Assembly: GCA_958295665.1 (NCBI GenBank)
Contig: OY282560.1
Coordinates: 101,719,930 to 101,783,929, forward strand
Direction: 5' to 3'
DNA from: Tipula vernalis
Lineage: Eukaryota; Arthropoda; Insecta; Diptera; Tipulidae
Length of the DNA stretch: 64,000 nucleotides
Shown here piece by piece: positions 28,001 through 36,792 of the stretch (its first letter is position 1; every line of letters begins with the position of its first letter). The position numbers and the translations under genes are program-made. The notes below the pieces were generated by a model. It did no database searches. It saw nothing but the letters and a program-made list of their open reading frames with translations, and was not told the origin of the DNA.

Positions 28001-28702
28001 TTCTCTGATTGAGAAGACTTAAGATACAACCAAATACTTATTTTCACTTTACTACCAACATCTAACAACACAAAAACGTTGGGTGTGTGTGTTTAAAAGT
28101 AATTAAATGCAGAAACATAGGAAAAAAATAACGAGTCAATGAACTTTTGTAGGTTAGAATGTTTTTTAAGTTTTTTTTTTTAGAATTGGGCCGCATTGAT
28201 TATTTTAGGTTTTAGCATAGAGATTGGCGATAACTGTGATAATCTAGAATATTTAAACCAACTACAGTAAATAAGTATACACAGCCATACATAATATCTG
28301 TATAATAGCTAAATATATTTGAGTAAAGGAATTAAATTAAAAAAAAAAAAGTAAAGATAAAATTTGTAGAATATCGCGTATTGAAATAATAAATAAAATA
28401 AAAATCAAATTAACGAGGCCAAGGATACATGAAACAACACACACTACACATGAATTTATCGAATTTGTGTACATATAATTTTTATAAGAGATTAATTATT
28501 TGACTTTTTGAAAACCGGACACAACACAAAATAATATAAATGGATTGTTGTTTAGAAGTAGGTATATTTAAAACCGCTTACCTTTACACGCGGATATTAG
28601 AAAATAACTACAATCTGTAATATCACTAAAATCTAAATGCACCACAGGTCGGGTATGTCCACTGCATGTTAATGGAATTTGTTTTAAGCTTGATGTTGAC
28701 AT
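10092..28702 (-). CDS. STRAP: STRAP / wmd, WD40-repeat SMN- and TGF-beta-associated protein
   Basis: STRAP (fly wmd) is a seven-bladed WD40 protein that binds the SMN complex (Unrip) and TGF-beta receptors. Two coding exons join to 332 residues; human STRAP is 350. Exon 1, 28702-28582, encodes MSTSSLKQIPLTCSGHTRPV through FLISACK and ends at a GTAAGC donor. Exon 2, 10969-10092, begins after a TTTCCTAG acceptor and completes the next codon to give ACKDGNPMLRLGDTGDW, exactly the family sequence at the join. WD-type motifs follow through the protein (GKVWNAVTG, IRVWDRVS, LRLWQTT), and the tail is Ser/Thr-rich. The acceptor tract is a run of 24 T in the transcript. The 17.6 kb intron is packed with transposons. 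An exon-2-only frame starting at 11009 would translate the intron's T-run as polyphenylalanine and is rejected. Confidence 0.95.
12159..12195 (+). repeat. 37-base arm of a distant perfect inverted repeat
   Basis: These 37 bases (AATTGAGGAGTG ... GGCTATTTACAT) are the exact reverse complement of 16267-16303. The arms are 4.1 kb apart inside the STRAP intron. Sequence inside the arms does not continue the match. Confidence 0.7.
13431..14200 (+). mobile_element. LINE-like remnant ending in an AAT repeat
   Basis: This stretch is more GC-rich than its surroundings. A frame at 13784-14107 encodes 107 residues with no domain I recognise. It is followed by the phrase CACAATAGATCTTTTAGG and then AATAATAATAATAA, the kind of short tandem repeat that closes I-type LINE 3' ends. 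I therefore read it as the 3' part of a decayed LINE, with moderate doubt. Confidence 0.4.
14201..16379. other. Intronic AT-rich sequence, no gene seen
   Basis: There is no coding frame of note. A roughly 42-base direct repeat (GGGATGG[A/G]AGATATGATTAA...) occurs twice at about 14710-14770. A 15-base inverted repeat (TATAGAGCCATAATC near 15075 and its complement near 15942) may mark a small non-autonomous element. Confidence 0.4.
16267..16303 (-). repeat. Second arm of the 37-base inverted repeat
   Basis: Exact reverse complement of 12159-12195. It lies just outside the mariner-like element that begins at 16380. Confidence 0.7.
16380..18353 (-). mobile_element. DD41D mariner-like transposon with 0.4 kb terminal inverted repeats, defective
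   Basis: The element is bounded by CCGGGTGTTTCTTTTAAACT and its reverse complement, each next to a TA target dinucleotide (16378-16379 and 18354-18355). The inverted repeats continue for about 400 bases (to about 16781 and from about 17951) with few differences. The transposase lies between on the minus strand: an N-terminal piece at 17863-17621, a middle piece at 17633-17277 with FSDESSFTN, and a C-terminal piece at 17221-16817 with FQHDGCPAH and RSPDLTSPDFFLWGYLK. The spacing between the second and third acidic residues is 41, the DD41D (rosa-like) pattern. Frame changes near 17735 and 17220-17280 plus a stop at about 17276 make it inactive. It sits inside the STRAP intron, same strand. Confidence 0.9.
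18354..19739. other. Intronic sequence between two DNA transposons
   Basis: No gene is seen. A short imperfect hairpin occurs at about 18710-18760, where TGATCACGGTGA faces TCACCGTGATT. Confidence 0.45.
19740..21325 (+). mobile_element. Tc1-type (DD34E) transposon converted to a fold-back structure, defective
   Basis: The ends are CAGTGCTGGG and its complement CCCAGCACTG, with TA on the left. The plus-strand transposase reads from about 20123: second-helix DNA-binding part (RRDLERATGKQISASL), LSDEYKF with a stop right after it, FQQDNAPYHTAK, then after an interruption at about 20680-20770 LSWPPYSPDLNPIENIWSIM and the C-terminus MKANGGPTKY at 21034. The first DNA-binding helix is missing. The left arm (19740 to about 20095) is an inverted copy of the right arm and includes the last 20 or so codons: read on the minus strand it encodes KNLSNSM...LKANGGPTKY again. 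The 20680-20770 gap ends in TTTAAAG and could be an intron or an insertion. Confidence 0.85.
21540..22200 (+). mobile_element. Probable LINE 5' region or ORF1 start, decayed
   Basis: The sequence rises in GC and includes CATAGCCGGTCCCAAGCCCG, a phrase like those in insect LINE leaders. Short charged, coiled-coil-like translations (Glu/Lys/Asn-rich) continue to about 22340. It precedes recognisable LINE ORF1 sequence, so I take it as the upstream part of that element. Confidence 0.35.
22454..23350 (+). mobile_element. Jockey-type LINE remnant: ORF1 zinc-knuckle region and start of endonuclease
   Basis: 22455-22649 encodes ARGLHPIYTNNEIIEDL and LPFFMLTF, matching the RNA-binding domain that precedes zinc knuckles in jockey-group ORF1 proteins. 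A shifted frame near 22720 gives NHTQKYCERDARCIKCTGK, a remnant of the C2HC knuckles. Around 23155-23230 the frame reads GGGSAVLIKENIKHYVV, matching the endonuclease stretch GGTAVLIKRRLKHY of the intact LINE at 57.7-62.2 kb. Many stops occur. The piece then joins an unrelated RT type at about 23400. Confidence 0.65.
23400..24600 (+). mobile_element. I-type LINE RT fragments with a G-run
   Basis: 23409-23801 encodes RT motifs with losses: LVGIEGSFHNT (usual LDIEGAFDN), RITARLGG, a shortened product of the PQG region, and a decayed catalytic box CANDVAIL where the family has YADD. 23900-23940 gives FKYLGVTLNQKLN. A run of G broken by A and T at about 24328-24354 interrupts the thumb region, and QVKHIGAILDSKLSW repeats the thumb motif at about 24420, so two copies or a duplication are joined. 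No part is functional. Confidence 0.7.
24960..25366. mobile_element. Palindromic MITE, 407 bases
   Basis: The left end AAGGCATTGCCACATAGAAA and the right end are reverse complements, and the match continues imperfectly to a perfect central hairpin (CTTTTGTCGGACGA ... TCGTCCGACAAAAG, about 25142-25182). There is no coding capacity. It abuts a mariner relic that starts at about 25343. Confidence 0.75.
25343..26150 (+). mobile_element. Second DD41D mariner-like transposase relic
   Basis: Two overlapping frames (25352-25726, 25716-25994) give a transposase without its N-terminus: FILSDTENLELG where the first catalytic Asp is expected, WFHQDHATYHTA for the second, and RSYDLTPLDFF for the third. 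The spacing from second to third Asp is again 41 residues. The C-terminus continues in another frame (YATDPQTIDDLKENI). Stops and frame changes show it is dead. It differs clearly from the 16.4 kb element, so it is a separate lineage. Confidence 0.7.
26230..28581. other. STRAP intron, first 2.3 kb after the donor
   Basis: Very AT-rich with T and A runs and no transposon or gene that I can name. Fly first introns often hold regulatory sequence, but no specific site is evident here. Confidence 0.4.
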
Positions 28703-29180
28703 TTTTGTGTTTATTTTTTTTAATATATTTTGTCGAATATGTATTATTGTACTACAAAACTATTAAATTATATAATTTTTTTATTAAAACAATTCACACA
28801 ACGGTTATTAAACTAAATTTATATATAAAATAAAATAAAAAAGGCGAATTTGTAATAAATTTTAAATTTTATTTAGTAAAAAAAAAAAATCACTTAATTT
28901 TTTTTTTACGTTACAACGCGAACTGTATGAAATGACAACTAAAACTAAACTGAAAATATAAAAAATTGACAACTTTTGTGTTATATAAATGACTGACGTG
29001 ATTTAAGACAAAATTGATCGAAAAATGGCGATGCTTTTTCGAAAAAAAAAAATGGCAGAATCATGGATTCCACCTAGCGGAAAATTTTCCAACTGAGCTA
29101 ACAATTGTAAAAGAAGAGAAAGCGCTTCTTGACGGAAAAAGTTAAAATGAGACTAATGGCAAAATGACACTTCTCACAAA
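28703..29180. other. Upstream flank of STRAP
   Basis: This should hold the STRAP 5' leader and promoter, since the ATG is at 28702 on the minus strand. No TATA-like or initiator element stands out from the AT-rich background. Confidence 0.4.
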
Positions 29181-29184
29181 TCGT

Positions 29185-29600
29185 GTTCAATCGGGCAAAA
29201 ATGTCATGATATTTTATCCCACCCTAACTTCATTTAGTATACTGTACGTCAAAGCCGATTGAACAACCACAATTATTAAAAAATGAAAAATTGATTTTAA
29301 ATGTCACAATTGATTTTGTCGTCAATTTTTTTAATTAAATGTTTATATTTTTTAATTAGTTTTATTTATAAAACATTTTGATATTAAAACAATTTAATAT
29401 TGACGTGTAAAACCACTTTTTTCATTTTGGTTGACAGAAAATACAGCGAAGTGAAGTTAGGGTAATAAAAAATATCATGATACTTTTTATCACTATTGCC
29501 AGACTGAACACGACCAAAGTTGATTTTTTGTTGTGCTATTTGGCTTAATGCCAAAGTGATAAAAATTTCATGATATTTTTTATCATTTTTGCCCGCACTA
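29185..29600. repeat. Imperfect inverted-repeat element with a third partial arm
   Basis: The arm at about 29187-29240 (TGTTCAATCGGGCAAAAATG, then TCATGATATTTTATC) pairs imperfectly with about 29450-29515 (CATGATACTTTTTATCACTA, then TTGCCAGACTGAACACG). A further half-arm (TTTCATGATATTTTTTATCA, ending TTGCCCGCAC) lies at about 29565-29600. This suggests a MITE with a partial second copy. Confidence 0.55.
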
Positions 29601-29899
29601 GGAAAAATATTGTTTTTAATAATCCAAAATTGGAATTATTCACAATTACTAGCAATCTGGTAAGTAAAAATTGTGTTTACCAAAAATTGTGTCAAATTAT
29701 CAGGTAGCTCAGTTTAATAATTTTCCATTAGGTGAAATCTGTGATGCTCCAATCGTCAATAGCAAATCTAGTTAAAACATGAACCATGACTGCTTAAAAG
29801 TACTTGCGGTGGTCGATTGGAAAATGACTGCTGTGACTATTGGCGATTATAAAACTGCAAGATGCGATACCTGTCGGAAATAATGTAAATGACATTTCT

Positions 29900-30835
29900 C
29901 TCCTAAGCATTGACCAGCGAGTCTTTTAACATCAGTAATAAAACCTTACAGAATTTAACGAAAGTGTACTGTTACGGAAATTTTGACAGATCGCCCAGCG
30001 AATCCGTAAGTCGATTTGACAAGAAAAAACAAAGAATATTTGTACATATTTGTATTTTATAATTTTTGATAAATGCAATAATTGTTTTATCACATTACAC
30101 TACATAATATATTATGTACTCGTATATATTTAAAATATTTATAAAATATTATTTCAATTCTTAAAATATAAATATGTACATAATATTAATTACAAATATC
30201 ATAAAACTGAATGCACAGTGCAATGTTTCACTGTTTGACGTTTCTGCCTTCAGTTTGAGCGATAATTTTCGCTCTTGTAAAGCATTGACCAGCGAGTCTT
30301 TAAGTAAGAATGCGACCATAGGAACATGCATGTTACTGACCAGCGAAACTTTAAGAACTTTTCGTTCAGTTTCGTTAAATTTGAATTGTCATTTAACATT
30401 CTTTAACAAGAGCGAAAATTACCGCCCAAACTGAAGGAAGAAACGTCAAACAGTGAAACATGGCCTATTTATGTTTTATTAATTAAAATAATGTTTTATA
30501 TATATTTCAAATATGTACATAATTTTTATGTAGTGTAATGTGACAAAACAATTATTGCAAAATACAATTACGAATATTCCTTGTTTTTTGTTGTCAAATC
30601 GAGTTACGGATTCGCTGGGCGATCTGTCAAAATTTCCTTAACAATATATTTTCGTTAAATTCTGTAAAGTTTTGTTACGGATGCTTAAAGACTCGCTGGT
30701 CAATGCTAGAACCTTAAATGACAATTCAAATTTAACGAAACTGAACGAAAAGCTTCGCTGGCCAGTAACATACAAGTTCCTATGGTCGCATTCTTACTTA
30801 AATTTCTTAAAGACTTCGCTGGTCAATGCTTAAAA
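29900..30835. repeat. Nested inverted repeats sharing the terminus CATTGACCAGCGAGTCTTTA
   Basis: An outer pair (about 29907-30215 against about 30470-30710) shares CGGATTCGCTGGGCGATCTG and flanking sequence. An inner pair (about 30220-30270 against 30410-30465) shares ACGTTTCTGCCTTCAGTTTG and its near-complement. A third pair joins the middle (about 30280-30400) to the right flank (about 30715-30835). The terminus CATTGACCAGCGAG[T] appears at about 29908, 30283, 30700 and 30815. The reading is several related elements inserted into one another; none encodes a protein. Confidence 0.65.
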
Positions 30836-30954
30836 CATATGGATAACTACAGGAATTAAATTTAACCCTACGCTCTGCATGGAAAATCATGTCAGTCCAA
30901 TCGTCAATTCCAATTTTGAACTACTTACGAGATTGCTAATAATTGAGAACTGTT

Positions 30955-31713
30955 ATGGCCGGTCTCCACTCGCCACGACGAAGTAAAATTTGCATGAGCT
31001 TGTGCCAATTATTGTTTATTGGGTAAAATTGGTATGAATACATAAACAAAGCTGATTATGTTCATGTGCATTTACTCGTGACGAAGCGAACCAAAACATC
31101 ACAATATCCATCTTTTTTGAAATTTTGTCACGACGAAGTGAGAGCAATTTGTATTTTACTCTCAATTATTTGTGCCATGCCAAAAAAATTTTTGTTTCTT
31201 CAAAATCATTAGAGAACTAATAATAATTGTAACAATAACAATAAACATAATTTATTGATAATGAAATGTTACTTTTGAATTATTTTAATTTAATAATGAT
31301 TTTTGTAACAAGGCTTGGCTTGTACATAATTTTTAATTGTAATTTCAGTTGGAGAATTTTATTTGATTGCTATCCGTGGCAAAACGAGCGACATTCATAT
31401 TATTAAAGGCTTAATACATTTCTTTCAGCTTAACATATTTGTCAGCAGCTTGAATTTAATTTATTTATACATATAAAATAAAAAATCCTAAAGTAAAAAC
31501 TACAAATATAAACGGGAGGACAAGTCTATATTTGGTTTGAATGAATATTTTATTAATCCAAAATGACACATGTATGTAAATAGATTTCCATTTTATAAAC
31601 AAAACCAGAGAAAATATAATTATTTATTATGTTAGTAGTTGTAAGTATAATATACCAATTTTGTCATGACGTCATGCCATTTTTTGTTCGTCGCGACGAA
31701 TGGAGACTGGCCA
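30955..31713. mobile_element. Non-autonomous inverted-repeat element, about 760 bases
   Basis: The left end ATGGCCGGTCTCCACTCG matches the complement of the right end (CGAATGGAGACTGGCCAT) at 16 of 18 positions. The next bases (CGACGAAG and CGTCGCGACG) also relate. The interior has no coding frame and carries several further CACGACGAAG-type copies. The superfamily cannot be told from the ends alone. Confidence 0.6.
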
Positions 31714-31942
31714 TTAAAGTACGTGTAAATGACATCTATCATTAAAAATAATAAAGTGATTCCGTATTTTGAGATGATAAATTCGCGATTTGTGTAGAGA
31801 CCGAAATGCAAATCCAACAAATAAGGCTGGTAAATAAATATCAGTTCAACACAACTAAACTTTACAAAATCAATATCATTTTTAATAAAAAAAAAAAAAA
31901 TTTAACATATTTATTGTTTACTCGTGGACTAATATCACCAAT

Positions 31943-32214
31943 AAAAAAAAATTATATAATAAAACACAATATTTCGGTTTTGTCACTTTCTTTAACGTGA
32001 TATTTATTTTATTTGTAAATGAAATTACGATAGTTACGGATGTTACTCCTTTATCAAATTTCTAACAAACATTCAATTTCAATATGTTTGTTAGAAATTT
32101 GATAAAGGAGTAACATCCGAAACGATCGTAATTTCATTTACAAATAAAATAAATATCACGTTAAAGAAAGTGACAAAACCGAAATATTGTGTTTTATTAT
32201 ATAAATTTTTTTTT
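31943..32214. repeat. Near-perfect 270-base palindrome
   Basis: Two arms of about 128 bases are reverse complements with only a few mismatches, around a loop of about 15 bases at 32071-32085. The arms include GTTACTCCTTTATCAAATTT and its complement. There is no coding capacity. It is a MITE-like fold-back; its transcript would form a long double-stranded hairpin. Confidence 0.85.
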
Positions 32215-33780
32215 GTTTTATTATATAAAATAAAAAAAAAATTCGTTTTTTTACCCCTATCAAACTTTAATTTTTTATCGCCAAATTTACAAACAGTTCT
32301 CTATTTTAAATAATTCCCATTTTTGGATTATAAGGCTGTCTTTCAAACGAATAAAAATCCGCATAAAAAATTAAAAAGTTAAATTTTTGACATTTTATTC
32401 AACAACAGTTAAAAATGTCTAGCTTGTATTTTACTTTTCTCTGCGCTAAACCAAAAAATAAAAAACGTAAACGTCACAATTTTAACCAGTTTCATTTTAA
32501 AAAAACACCAAAACGATTAAAAAGTGAGGAAAATTTAATATTTTTTAGCACAGTTAAAAAATTTAACTTTTTATTAGACTGAAATATAGCCTAAAAACCA
32601 TTTTTAATTACGGTATTGCCAAATTAATTATAATAATCTATAAATAACATTGCTGTCAAAAAACGGCCATAGATGGATTATTTCTAAGGATGGCAGTAGC
32701 GGTTGTTTTTTAAATATTTTTATTTTGTATCAAAACAGAAATGTAAACAAAATCATCCAAAACGAATAAAATTGACAATAAGGCATGAATTATACAAAAA
32801 AAAATATTTTTTTTTTTTTTATGTATCAAAAATTACAAATTGTTAAGGCTGACATCTTTAGAAATAATACCGTACTCTATTTTTACGTATCAAATAATAC
32901 TGCATTATCTATAAATCTGCCTAGATCTTTCACGGCCAGTTTACTATGGAAAAGTATAGGTACGAGTTTTTATGACCCTTATAGAATATTATAATTTATT
33001 TGGGTATTCACGATCGGACTGTCATGATTTTGCATGCAGACCGTAGGGTATAGGGGGTCTGACTGTCCCTATATGTAGGAATATGCAATCTTCCTATTAG
33101 CACAAGATCCTTGTTTCGAAATAAACAAATAGTATAATTTTAATTCGTTTATTTGTATAAATTAAATTATATTTATGGATCGCGAGGAATTATTTTAGCT
33201 GGATATGTTGCTATTGGTGTAATGGCATTTACCAATCCAAGGTTTCCGACCATGGGTTGGTCATCTTCGAGTGATGCTTGTTAACGTATATTTAGCTTGC
33301 CCGAAGATAGTGATGTTCCTGATTGGTAATATCGGCCTTTTGGGAGTAGCAGCGCTCGTCGATTAGTGATCGGTCACTTATGGTGTGGTAACGGCATCAG
33401 CAACCGTCGTTATTTCGAATTATGGCGCTTACTCAACAGTAACAGCGGCGCTCGTTGTTTTGAAGTATTGATGCTATTTACTGGCTAATTCTCCTTAGAC
33501 GAGGCGTTACAGCGACCAATTAATAAATTAATCGTGAGCACTAACTCGCGTTATATTATTTAAAATGTACGTTTGCTCGTTGCAATATTTAGTAATTACT
33601 ATTTTTGAAAAAACAATTCGGCTTATATATATATAGGTTGTTGTTTGTTTATTTTTCAAATGAAACCCTGATTGATGCGAATTATACGGAATCGATGCTA
33701 ACTTCGAATTGCATTTCGAATCTAGCATCTAGTACGCGGGTTAAAATTTTGTCAATATAAACACAAATGATAATGTCATT
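32215..33780. other. Intergenic sequence, no gene seen
   Basis: AT-rich with poly-T and poly-A runs. The 33170-33480 part is somewhat more balanced in composition, but no open frame persists there and I recognise nothing in it. Confidence 0.5.
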
Positions 33781-34185
33781 GGGCCTGTTTAGACGAGTAC
33801 TTTTTGGGCGCTGATTTTCCTCGTTTCTTACTTCTTTGCCTACAAACTAATTTTGGAGTAGGGATATTTCGATGAACGTTTTCAACAAAAATTTGTAGCG
33901 CTGATCGTGTTGTTACACACCAACACATATAAAAATATTTACGGTTATTTTTTTTTAATTTTTTTATTTTGACAGGAGCTCATTGACTGAATCAGCCTGT
34001 TTAGACGAGTACTTCTTCAACGATTTTTTGTGTTGTAACAACAACACCTCGCGTTTAGACTGTTTGTTGTTACTCGTCTATGTATGCGTATATTACATTC
34101 TAGAAAATTTAAAAATAAAAATTTACTGATTTATTCCATGTGTAGATTTTCTTGTTTGAGGTTTAAAAACATTGCGAATACCAGA

Positions 34186-34282
34186 AATTAATATCCAGCG
34201 GATTGTATAAACATGGGTATTTTTTCAATTCATTGATTAAAAAGAGTGTTTGCTCTTTGTTCCAATCCATTTCAGTCATATT
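34186..34282 (-). pseudogene. MADF-like fragment, copy 1
   Basis: On the minus strand the sequence reads MTEMDWNKEQTLFLIN and continues to NPLDINF before losing similarity. It is the shortest and most diverged of three copies in this cluster. Confidence 0.55.
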
Positions 34283-34684
34283 ATTACCGATAACTATCAA
34301 TTTAATTCTCAAATAATATTAAATTAATTATAATTAAATATTATAAAATTATTGTATTTAATTTTATTTATTTTAAGCACCAAAACAATGTTTTTTTTCA
34401 CCTTCTCGCTTGTAACAAGAAAATTAGAATGAGCTCCTGTCAAAATAAAAAAATAAGAAAAAATAACCGTAAATATTTTTATATGTGTTGGTGTGTAACA
34501 ACACGATCAGCGCTACAAATCAGCCTGTTTAGACGAGTACTACTTCATCGATTTTTTGTGTTGTAACAACAACACCTCGCGTTTAGACTGTTTGTTGTTA
34601 CTCGTCTATGTATGTGTATATTACATTCCAGAAAATTTGAAAATAAAAATTTACTGATTTATCCTGGGATACTGAGATCCTGAT

Positions 34685-34894
34685 TTATACCGAGGTCCTG
34701 ATTTTTTTTTTCAATTGTGCAATTGTTACATTTTGTCTGATTTGTTTTATTGCATCTAACATTAAATTATATTTCTCCGATCGCTTAGTTCTATTTGTGA
34801 AATTAATATCCAACGGATTGTATAAAGATGGAAATTTTTTAAATTCATTGATTAAAAAGAGTGTTTGCTCTTTATTCCAATCAATTTCACTCAT
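34685..34894 (-). pseudogene. MADF-like fragment, copy 2 (truncated DNA-binding domain)
   Basis: 69 residues begin MSEIDWNKEQTLFLINEF, then PSLYNPLDINFTNRTKRSEKY and end near NVTIAQLKKKI. The pattern (acidic start, LI-EF--FP-LY-P---F-N---R---Y--M) matches the first two thirds of a MADF domain, the Adf-1-type DNA-binding fold. The domain's last helix is missing and the frame runs into transposon end sequence. Confidence 0.6.
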
Positions 34895-35294
34895 TTTATT
34901 ATTTGTTCACCTCGCTTGTAACAAGAAAATTAGAATGAGCTCCTATCAAAATAAAAAAATAAAAAAAAATAACCGTAAATATTTTTAAATGTGTTGGTGT
35001 GTAACAACACGATCAGCGCTACAAATTTTTGTTGAAAACGTTCATCGAAATATCCCTACTCCAAAATTAGTTTGTAGGCAAAGAAGTAAGAAACGAGGAA
35101 AATCAGCGCCCAAAAAGTACTCGTCTAAACAGGCCCAATTTTTGTTGAAAACGTTCATCGGAATATCCCTACTCCAAAATTAGTTTGTAGGCAGAGAAGT
35201 AAGAAACGAGGAAAATCGGCGCCCAAAAAGTACTCGTCTAAACAGGCCCAATGGCCCAATTTTCTTGTTACAAGCGAGGTGAACAAATAATAAA

Positions 35295-35537
35295 ATGAGT
35301 GAAAATGATTGGAATAAAGAGCAAACACTCTTTTTAATCAATGAATTTAAAAAATTTCCATCTTTATACAATCCGTTGGATATTAATTTCACAAATAGAA
35401 TTAAGCGATCGGAGAAATATAATTTAATGTTAGATGCAATAAAACAAATCAGACAAAATGTAACAATTGCACAATTGAAAAAAAAATCAGGACCTCAGTA
35501 TAAATCAGGATCTCAGTATCCCAGGATAAATCAGTAA
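35295..35537 (+). pseudogene. MADF-like fragment, copy 3, mirror image of copy 2
   Basis: 80 residues begin MSENDWNKEQTLFLINEF and match copy 2 almost residue for residue through IAQLKKK, on the opposite strand. The rest (SGPQYKSGSQYPRINQ) is translated from the element's terminal repeat. Both copies break at the same point, so the truncation came before the inverted duplication. Confidence 0.65.
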
Positions 35538-35843
35538 GTTTTTATTTTCAAATTTTCTAGAATGTAATATACACATACATAGACGAGTAACAACAAACAG
35601 TCTAAACGCGAGGTGTTGTTGTTACAACACAAAAAATCGATGAAGTAGTACTCGTCTAAACAGGCTGATTGGTCATTGTGTTTATATTTGTGACTGACAT
35701 CCACAAGGGTTTAATTTAATTCCGATAGTTTCGCTCCCCATATGTTTTATATGGAGAGTGAAGCAGAGGAGGGTTTACATTATTTCCGATAGGTATCGCA
35801 TTTTGCAGTTTTCCAATCGTCAATTGACGATTGGAAATATATA

Positions 35844-36252
35844 CTAAAGATACATGTTAAACCGAAAGTGATCTGACTGAGTTTTATCTGAAAGTGATCT
35901 GACTGAAAATTTGAGTTGGTGTTTACATGGGACATTTTTATTTGATCTGAGCTGACAGTTCAAATGTCACTTTGTTCTAAAATTACATTTAAATTATTTA
36001 AAATAATTTGAAAACCACTTCGAAAATGTATAAAAACCTTTTGCCTTTTTCATAGTATAAAAAAATCTGTCAATTCAACTAAATTAAAGTTTATATGTTT
36101 AACTCAATACACAAAGTGACTCAACCAACCAAATTTAAGTTGACCGAACTCAGACTGCTTTCAGATAACTTTCAGTAAAGTCACCGTTTACATGTTGAAT
36201 TTATCTCGGACGTTTTCAGTCAGATCACTTTCGGTTTAACATGTATCTTTAG
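35844..36252. mobile_element. MITE with TA target sites and CTAAAGATACATGTTAAACC ends, long copy
   Basis: Both ends are CTAAAGATACATGTTAAACC or its complement, each flanked by TA (35842-35843 and 36253-36254), the hallmark of Tc1/mariner-type MITEs. The 409-base copy shares its termini and part of its arms with the 210-base copy in BubR1 intron 1. No coding frame is present. Confidence 0.85.
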
Positions 36253-36792
36253 TAATAGAGAAAGCACTACCTATCGGAATAAAATAAAGCTGTAACGATG
36301 ACCAAAAATTAGCATCAGCGCTCGCAGAACGACTAAAATATGGTATAGTGGAAATTTTTTGAAGCCAAGCAGCCTCAAATATTTTTTTTTTAAATCACGG
36401 CTCCAATCGTCAATTGCTAAATATTCTTTCGTCACATTCGGGGCAAAGTGTAATTTTGTCAGTAGCACCATTTTAACTTTTTTCCTCGAGAGGCTCTTGC
36501 TCTACTTTTACAATCGTGAATTAGCATTGCCAAAAAGCGCGGATTAATTTAAAGATAATTTCAGCGCCTCTAATACACCAAACAGGTAAGCGGCGCTATA
36601 CGCCCGACATTGCTTCTCTTCGCTTGTATGATCCTTTGTAACCACATAAACGCCGCTAATTTGACATATAAGTACTTTTCATACAAAGCGCCTCTGCTTT
36701 GAGCTTCGAAAATAAAAATTCTTTATTTTATTTTTTAACCATGCAATTTAGTTTTATTTGATTGACACCGTTTAATTTTACAGAAAAAAAAT

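Larger units (their letters stand above)
10970..28581 (-). other. Intron 1 of STRAP, 17.6 kb, transposon-filled
   Basis: This is the span between the STRAP donor at 28581 and acceptor at 10970. It holds at least five separate mobile-element insertions, listed on their own. The rest (about 11.0-13.4, 14.2-16.4, 18.4-19.7 and 26.2-28.6 kb) is AT-rich sequence with homopolymer runs and no gene that I can support. Confidence 0.85.
33781..35668. mobile_element. Nested palindromic transposon cluster with GCCTGTTTAGACGAGTAC ends
   Basis: Six copies of the terminus CCTGTTTAGACGAGTAC occur: three forward (about 33783, 33995, 34523) and three reversed (ending about 35135, 35249 and 35663). Two subtypes are mixed. 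One continues TTTTTGGGCGC and is preceded by GG; the other continues TACTTCATCG or TTCTTCAACG and is preceded by CA. Long arms pair across the cluster, for example AACACGATCAGCGCTACAAA at about 34999 with its complement at about 33895. Truncated MADF-like frames lie inside. The layout is elements inserted within copies of themselves. A PIF/Harbinger origin is plausible because those elements encode MADF/Myb-like proteins, but no nuclease gene is present. Confidence 0.75.

Noticed and set aside
33170..33500. A more GC-balanced stretch that might be an RNA gene
   Set aside because: I could not fold it by eye into a known RNA class and it has no boxes for tRNA or snoRNA.
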